Shown: one piece after another, positions 7,013 through 10,508 of the stretch
How the letters are laid out: the number at the start of each line of letters is the position of its first letter
Numbering within the stretch: position 1 is the stretch's first letter
NCBI GenBank assembly: GCA_964415865.1
Contig: CAYQBY010000041.1
Coordinates: forward strand, 1-10,508
Direction of reading: 5' to 3'
Length of the DNA: 10,508 nt
Origin: Thiopontia sp964415865
GTDB taxonomy: Bacteria > Pseudomonadota > Gammaproteobacteria > GCF-002020875
The notes under the pieces: model-generated
Told to the model about the DNA's origin: nothing
Database searches by the model: none
Seen by the model: only the letters and a program-made list of their open reading frames with translations
Translations under genes and position numbers: made by a program

Positions 7013-7612
7013 ATGAGTTCAGCAGAGAGAAATCTGAAGAGGTTGCATAAGCTACTACACCAAAAAGGTGTCGAACATGCCAGTTCAGAACGTCCTCTTC
7101 TGCCCCGAAAGGAGGTTCCTGAAGATTTTGTCGAGGACAGTCTGCCACCGCTCAAAAATCGCAAACCAAGGGGTAAAAAACCAACCTTCTTCCTCTCTAG
7201 AGGCGAGATATCCAGCAAGCTACTCAAGAAAGCATACTATATCAACCAACTCAACAGAAAAGTAATCCCCAGGCTGGGTCTCCCCTACTCATCACATCTG
7301 CGCCTAAGCTCTATTACCTCAAGCGGGGTTGCTGTTGTCCATGCAGATTCCCCTGGCTGGGCCCAACGAGGACGCTTTCTGCAACAGAACATTCTTGATC
7401 TACTGCATCAGGAGGGGGTACGGCAGGTAAAACGGGTGAGGTTAAAGGTTCGCTTCTCCAACGCGCCAGTAGAGCCGGAGGCTGAAACCGTAAAAAAGGT
7501 CCCCAGTAAAATCGCCCATAAACTCTCAGATCAGGCGCGCCATAATCGGGGGGAGCTTGGAGATGCCCTGCAACGACTATCCAATACCCTGCTACGTAAC
7601 AGACAACGATAA
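7013..7612 (+). CDS. dciA: DciA-type (DUF721) DnaB helicase loader
   Basis: A 199-residue protein from the ATG at 7013. An earlier in-frame ATG at 6995 would give 205 residues but overlaps uvrC. The DUF721/DciA domain is visible at about residues 68-150: ISSKLLKKAYYINQLNR, LGLPYSSHLRLSSI, then the typical GVAVVHADSPGWAQRGRFLQ core and the VKRVRLKVRF strand. DciA is the ancestral bacterial factor that helps load the replicative helicase DnaB. An N-terminal stretch of about 65 residues rich in Lys, Arg and Pro precedes the domain, which is unusual because the domain is normally near the N-terminus. A basic, probably disordered tail follows. The gene is divergent from uvrC with almost no gap, so its promoter must lie inside the uvrC 5' end. 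The only Shine-Dalgarno is a weak GGCGGA very close to the ATG. Confidence 0.75.
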   Translation: MSSAERNLKRLHKLLHQKGVEHASSERPLLPRKEVPEDFVEDSLPPLKNRKPRGKKPTFFLSRGEISSKLLKKAYYINQLNRKVIPRLGLPYSSHLRLSSITSSGVAVVHADSPGWAQRGRFLQQNILDLLHQEGVRQVKRVRLKVRFSNAPVEPEAETVKKVPSKIAHKLSDQARHNRGELGDALQRLSNTLLRNRQR

Positions 7613-7627
7613 CCGTGCACAGTAGGG

Positions 7628-7682
7628 TATAATGCCCCTTTTTTTCAGAGGGGAACCAATCCCCTTTTTACAGGGAAGCAGG
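7628..7682 (+). promoter_or_regulatory. Promoter and short hairpin leader of the FKBP gene
   Basis: A perfect TATAAT sits at 7628-7633, with no good -35 at the right distance. Three runs follow: CCCC (7635-7638), GGGG (7650-7653) and CCCC (7661-7664). The second and third form a 7-bp hairpin (AGAGGGG with CCCCTTT, loop AACCAAT) followed by T residues, and the first run offers a competing partner. It may end dciA transcription, or shape the leader of the FKBP mRNA. A ribosome site follows (AGGGAAG, or GCAGG 3 nt before the ATG). An ATG inside the TATAAT box (7632) is in frame with the gene but is not the likely start. Confidence 0.55.
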
Positions 7683-7685
7683 CCA

Positions 7686-8168
7686 ATGTCCAAAGCAGAA
7701 GATGGAAATACCGTAAAGATACATTACACAGGAACACTGGAGGACGGATCTCAGTTCGACTCATCAGAGGGTAGAGAACCCCTTGAATTCACTATTGGAA
7801 GTGGGCAGGTGATCCCCGGCTTTGACAAGGCATGCTGTGGAATGGCAGTTGGTGAAAAGGTTAGCGTAACTCTTGCTCCAGAGGATGCATACGGGGAGCA
7901 TAACCCAGAGATGGTCGCGACGGTTGAGCGCTCAATGATGCCGGATGACCTGGAGCCTGCAGTTGGAATGCCGATTAATGCCTCTGGACCAAACGGCGAG
8001 GTGCTTAATTTTGTAATCACCGCATTTGATGATGAGACAGTTACTGTTGACGGTAATGCCCCTCTGGCCGGCAAGGCTTTGACCTTTGCAATCGAGATGG
8101 TTGAGGTCAGTGAGGGACCAGCTGCAGAAGATAACGATGAGCAAGAATCTGTTATAACTGGTGTATAA
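7686..8168 (+). CDS. FKBP-type peptidyl-prolyl isomerase, SlyD-like
   Basis: A 160-residue cytoplasmic prolyl isomerase and likely chaperone. The split FKBP domain is clear: VKIHYTGTLEDGSQFDSS (9-26), IGSGQVIPGFDKACCGM (37-53), GEKVSVTLAPEDAYGEH (56-72), and the closing strand PLAGKALTFAIEMVEV (about 128-143). The segment between (about 73-127) is the insert-in-flap chaperone domain of SlyD/SlpA proteins. The C-terminus is short and acidic and lacks the His/Cys-rich metal-binding tail of E. coli SlyD, so it could equally be called an FkpB/SlpA relative. There is no signal peptide. The start at 7686 is preferred because upstream codons include the -10 box. prfC begins 11 nt after the stop, suggesting one transcript. 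Confidence 0.9.
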   Translation: MSKAEDGNTVKIHYTGTLEDGSQFDSSEGREPLEFTIGSGQVIPGFDKACCGMAVGEKVSVTLAPEDAYGEHNPEMVATVERSMMPDDLEPAVGMPINASGPNGEVLNFVITAFDDETVTVDGNAPLAGKALTFAIEMVEVSEGPAAEDNDEQESVITGV

Positions 8169-8179
8169 GCAGAGAGTCG

Positions 8180-9760
8180 ATGAGTCAACTTCAGGATGAG
8201 ATTGCCAAACGCAGAACGTTTGCCATCATCTCACACCCCGATGCGGGTAAAACGACTATTACTGAAAAGCTGCTGCTGTTTGGAAAACTGATTCAGCAGG
8301 CTGGCACCGTCAAGGGACGTGGCTCTGATCGTCATGCCACCTCCGACTGGATGGAGATGGAGAAAGAGCGTGGAATCTCCGTCACCACCTCGGTTATGCA
8401 GTTCCCCTACAAGGAGCGAATGGTAAATCTGCTTGATACTCCTGGGCATGAGGATTTCTCGGAGGACACCTATCGCACCCTGACAGCGGTTGATTCCGCA
8501 CTGATGGTAATTGATGGCGCCAAGGGTGTTGAGCCCCGCACCATCAAACTGATGGAGGTGTGCCGACTCCGTACCACCCCTATTCTCACCTTTATCAACA
8601 AGATGGATCGCGATATTCGTGACCCTATTGAGCTGCTGGACGAGGTTGAGGAGATACTTAATATCAAATGTGCCCCTATCAACTGGCCCATTGGTATGGG
8701 CAAGGAGTTCAAGGGGATCTATCAGCTGGACCGGGATCGCACCATTCTCTATCAGAAGGGTCAAGGGCATACCATTCAGGGTGAACAGATTATTGATGGG
8801 CTGGACAATCCAGAGCTTGATGAGGCTATCGGCAGCCTGGCTGATGATCTGCGTGAGGAGCTGGAGCTGGTGCAGGGGGCGAGCCACCCATTTGATCTGG
8901 ATGAGTATCTGGCTGGAACCCTCACCCCAGTCTACTTTGGAACCGCACTGGGAAATTTTGGAGTCAAGGAGATGCTGGATGGCTTTGTCGAGATTGCTCC
9001 TACTCCCCAACCACGTGACACAGAGGATCGTACAGTCACTCCTGATGAGGAAAAGTTCACCGGCTTTGTCTTCAAGATACAGGCCAATATGGATCCAAAA
9101 CACCGTGACCGTATCGCCTTTATGCGAGTCTGCTCCGGTAAATTTCAACAAGGCACGAAGTTGCGTCACAGCCGTATCAACAAGGATATTGCCGTCCCAA
9201 ATGCCCTCACCTTTCTAGCTGGTGACCGCTCTCACACGGATGAGGCGTGGCCCGGAGATATTATCGGGCTTCACAACCATGGCACCATCCAGATTGGAGA
9301 CAGCTTCAGCCAGGGGGAGTCATTACGCTTTACCGGTATCCCTCACTTTGCCCCGGAGCTCTTCCGTCTGGTCCGTCTGAAAGACCCTCTAAAGAACAAA
9401 CAGCTGCAGAAAGGGCTACAACAGCTCTCTGAAGAGGGGGCAACCCAGCTCTTTATGCCACTTAACAACAACCATCTTATTCTGGGTGCCGTCGGCATAC
9501 TCCAGTTTGATGTTGTTGCCCATCGACTAAAACATGAATACAAGGTTGAGGCGATATACGAGAATGTATCGGTTGCCACTGCTCGCTGGGTTGAGTGCGA
9601 GGATAGTGTAGAGCTGGATCGATTTAAGAAGAGAAGCAGTGATAACCTGGCAATGGATGGCGGCGGCAACCTAACCTATCTAGCACCAACCAGGGTAAAT
9701 CTTGACCTGACTATAGAACGCTGGCCCGAGGTAGAGTTCCACTCAACCAGAGAGCATTAA
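8180..9760 (+). CDS. prfC: Peptide chain release factor 3
   Basis: A 526-residue translational GTPase (E. coli RF3 has 529) that recycles RF1 and RF2 from the ribosome after peptide release. All G motifs are present: P-loop HPDAGKTT (19-26), switch I RGISVTTS (64-71), DTPGHED (86-92) and NKMD (140-143). RF3-specific features include GRGSDRHATSDWMEMEKERG before switch I and the C-terminal segments MPLNNNHLILGAVGILQFDV and RWVECED. The start ATG at 8180 is preceded by AGAGAG and is 11 nt from the FKBP stop. No frameshift or missing motif is seen. A weak hairpin after the stop may end transcription. Confidence 0.97.
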   Translation: MSQLQDEIAKRRTFAIISHPDAGKTTITEKLLLFGKLIQQAGTVKGRGSDRHATSDWMEMEKERGISVTTSVMQFPYKERMVNLLDTPGHEDFSEDTYRTLTAVDSALMVIDGAKGVEPRTIKLMEVCRLRTTPILTFINKMDRDIRDPIELLDEVEEILNIKCAPINWPIGMGKEFKGIYQLDRDRTILYQKGQGHTIQGEQIIDGLDNPELDEAIGSLADDLREELELVQGASHPFDLDEYLAGTLTPVYFGTALGNFGVKEMLDGFVEIAPTPQPRDTEDRTVTPDEEKFTGFVFKIQANMDPKHRDRIAFMRVCSGKFQQGTKLRHSRINKDIAVPNALTFLAGDRSHTDEAWPGDIIGLHNHGTIQIGDSFSQGESLRFTGIPHFAPELFRLVRLKDPLKNKQLQKGLQQLSEEGATQLFMPLNNNHLILGAVGILQFDVVAHRLKHEYKVEAIYENVSVATARWVECEDSVELDRFKKRSSDNLAMDGGGNLTYLAPTRVNLDLTIERWPEVEFHSTREH

Positions 9761-9770
9761 TTTTATTTAT

Positions 9771-9794
9771 TGGTAGATAAAAAACTACTATTTT
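9771..9794 (+). terminator. Weak hairpin after prfC
   Basis: TGGTAG (9771-9776) can pair with CTACTA (9785-9790), with one G-T wobble, around an A-rich 8-nt loop, followed by TTTT. The stem is short and AT-rich, so termination would be inefficient. It abuts the promoter of the next gene. Confidence 0.35.
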
Positions 9795-9899
9795 ACTATT
9801 CAAGTATTTTCTTTATAATGGTCGCAAATGTTGAGGAGAAACAACTCCGATTCAAATTTTTTAACCATTTTTTAATTTTTAAGTTTAAAGGAAAATATC
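9792..9899 (+). promoter_or_regulatory. Promoter and structured leader of the first secreted-protein gene
   Basis: TTTACT (9792-9797) and a perfect TATAAT (9814-9819) are 16 bp apart, placing the start point near 9826 and giving a leader of about 75 nt. The leader begins with a hairpin-forming stretch in which GGAG pairs with CTCC around AAACAA, flanked by GTTG and CAAC. An AT-rich stretch and a good AAAGGA ribosome site 7 nt before the ATG follow. The leader of the next copy has matching elements in the same order, which argues for a conserved role in mRNA stability or translation. Confidence 0.65.
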
Positions 9900-10223
9900 A
9901 TGAAAAAGATTATTGCTACTATCGCTCTTGTTGCTGTTGCTTCTAGTGCTTCTGCTTTCTTCGGTGGATCTGACGATAACCAGTCTGGTTACGGAACTGG
10001 TTCTGCTGATGGTGCTTTCGACGGAAAGGGTCGTGGTGCTGGTAAGGGAAATGCTGACGCAGAGGGTAACTTCAGCATGACTATCAATGCTTCTGGTAAG
10101 GGTTCTTCTAACATGGAAGCTGATATGGACGCTGCTGAGAATGCACGTTTTAAGGGTGATTCTGATGTTCGCACAGAGAGCCGTCCTTACTACTACGCTC
10201 CTGTAGCTCCTGCTGCACAGTAA
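9900..10223 (+). CDS. Small secreted low-complexity protein, sulfur-globule-protein-like
   Basis: A 107-residue protein with a clear Sec signal peptide: Lys-rich start, hydrophobic core IIATIALVAVA, and cleavage predicted after SASA at residue 19. The mature part of about 88 residues is rich in Gly, Ala, Asp, Ser and Asn, lacks Cys, and ends RPYYYAPVAPAAQ. This layout (short signal, aromatic-Gly start FFGG, low-complexity middle, Tyr/Pro/Ala tail) resembles proteins annotated as sulfur globule family in sulfur-oxidising gammaproteobacteria, which coat periplasmic sulfur deposits. I infer that role from overall character only, with no diagnostic motif. Codon use is strongly biased (GCT, GGT, TCT, AAC, GAC), unlike the neighbouring genes, which suggests very high expression. 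It has its own promoter and a strong terminator, and a second copy follows. Confidence 0.8.
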   Translation: MKKIIATIALVAVASSASAFFGGSDDNQSGYGTGSADGAFDGKGRGAGKGNADAEGNFSMTINASGKGSSNMEADMDAAENARFKGDSDVRTESRPYYYAPVAPAAQ

Positions 10224-10246
10224 GATACAGTTTTACTGAATCGAGC

Positions 10247-10284
10247 AAAAACCCTGTACGATTTAATCGTACAGGGTTTTTTTT
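10247..10284 (+). terminator. Strong intrinsic terminator of the secreted-protein gene
   Basis: A perfect stem (AACCCTGTACGAT paired with ATCGTACAGGGTT, loop TTA) is followed by an eight-T run ending at 10284. It begins about 24 nt after the stop codon. The A run before the stem mirrors the T run, so weaker function in reverse is possible, but no minus-strand gene needs it. Confidence 0.95.
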
Positions 10285-10350
10285 GTTTCATAACCTACTG
10301 TTAGATATATGCTTCATAAATAAAATTATTAACCAATAAAATATTGCTTC

Positions 10351-10466
10351 TTTAATATTCAACAACTTTCTTATATACTTGCAAACAATTGTTAAGGGGG
10401 GATCCTCCGAAACAGAATTTTTATAGAAGACCAGCCTTGTTGGTCAATTTTTGAAAGGAAAATATC
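10351..10466 (+). promoter_or_regulatory. Promoter and structured leader of the second secreted-protein gene
   Basis: TATACT at 10374-10379 is a likely -10 box; the -35 (TTTAAT, 10351-10356, spacing 17) is weak. The predicted leader is about 80 nt. It holds a G-rich/CCTCC hairpin around 10396-10409 and a second hairpin GACCA-GCCTTGT-TGGTC (about 10430-10445) followed by AATTTTT, then the same AAAGGA ribosome site as the first copy. The second hairpin plus T run could act as an attenuator. It is absent from the first copy. The stretch 10285-10350 is AT-rich and shows nothing else. Confidence 0.5.
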
Positions 10467-10508
10467 ATGAAAAAGATTATTGCTACTATCGCTCTTGTTG
10501 CTGTTGCT
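10454..10508 (+). repeat. Direct repeat of 9887-9941 (duplicated gene start)
   Basis: All 55 bases up to the window edge match 9887-9941 exactly, covering the ribosome site and the first 14 codons, including synonymous positions. Upstream of the repeat the two copies diverge sharply. The true right boundary is outside the window. Confidence 0.95.
10467..10508 (+). CDS. Second copy of the small secreted protein, start only
   Basis: The first 14 codons, MKKIIATIALVAVA, are the same at nucleotide level as in the gene at 9900 and encode the start of the same Sec signal peptide. The mature part is beyond the right edge, so it is unknown whether the proteins differ after cleavage. It has a separate promoter-like sequence and leader, and the first copy's terminator lies between them, so the two are probably transcribed independently. 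Confidence 0.85.
   Translation, partial: MKKIIATIALVAVA

Noticed and set aside
7632..7685. Upstream ATG giving the FKBP protein 18 more residues
   Set aside because: The ATG is part of the TATAAT box and the extra residues do not belong to the FKBP fold; 7686 has a better ribosome site.
8231..9169. Long open frame of 312 codons on the minus strand inside prfC
   Set aside because: It lies fully antisense to a complete, strongly conserved RF3 gene and its translation shows no family resemblance; it is a by-product of prfC codon use.

Overview
The window looks like chromosomal DNA of a gammaproteobacterium. The order uvrC-pgsA-tRNA-Gly-tRNA-Cys matches the E. coli uvrC-pgsA-glyW-cysT locus, and the tRNAs, RecA start, RF3 and UvrC all read as gammaproteobacterial. 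At the right edge are tandem genes for small secreted Gly/Ala/Asp-rich proteins that resemble 'sulfur globule family' proteins of sulfur-oxidising gammaproteobacteria. A sulfur oxidiser, possibly a chemosynthetic symbiont, is therefore a reasonable but unproven guess.

Layout, left to right. 1-112 (minus): start of recA, leaving the window, with a promoter and operator-like repeats at 164-222. 233-4003 (minus): a tightly overlapping operon galU - pgi - ugd-like, making UDP-glucose and handling hexose phosphates. The last gene has lost the catalytic cysteine and NAD-binding motif of UDP-glucose dehydrogenase. Pgi lacks the usual catalytic Glu and His. 4102-4261: two 80-bp tandem repeats carrying decayed copies of the 3' end of the neighbouring tRNA-Pro gene. 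4264-4570 (minus): tRNA-Gly(GCC), tRNA-Cys(GCA), tRNA-Pro(GGG), read in that order from a strong promoter at 4585-4612, with a long palindrome between Gly and Cys. 4633-7004 (minus): uvrC and pgsA, joined by a 1-nt overlap. 7013-7612 (plus): a DciA (DUF721) helicase-loader gene that starts 8 nt from the first possible uvrC start, on the opposite strand. 7686-9760 (plus): an FKBP-type prolyl isomerase and prfC (RF3). 9900-10223 and 10467-end (plus): two tandem copies of the small secreted protein gene, each with its own promoter-like sequence and structured leader. The first copy ends in a strong terminator.

Most of the window is housekeeping: DNA repair (recA, uvrC), replication loading (dciA), phospholipid synthesis (pgsA), translation (tRNAs, prfC), protein folding (FKBP) and sugar nucleotides (galU, pgi). 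The unusual material is the pair of enzymes with altered active sites in the galU operon, the tRNA-tail repeats, the palindrome inside the tRNA operon, the mixed operator motifs before recA, and the duplicated secreted-protein gene. I saw no CRISPR array, insertion sequence or phage gene.
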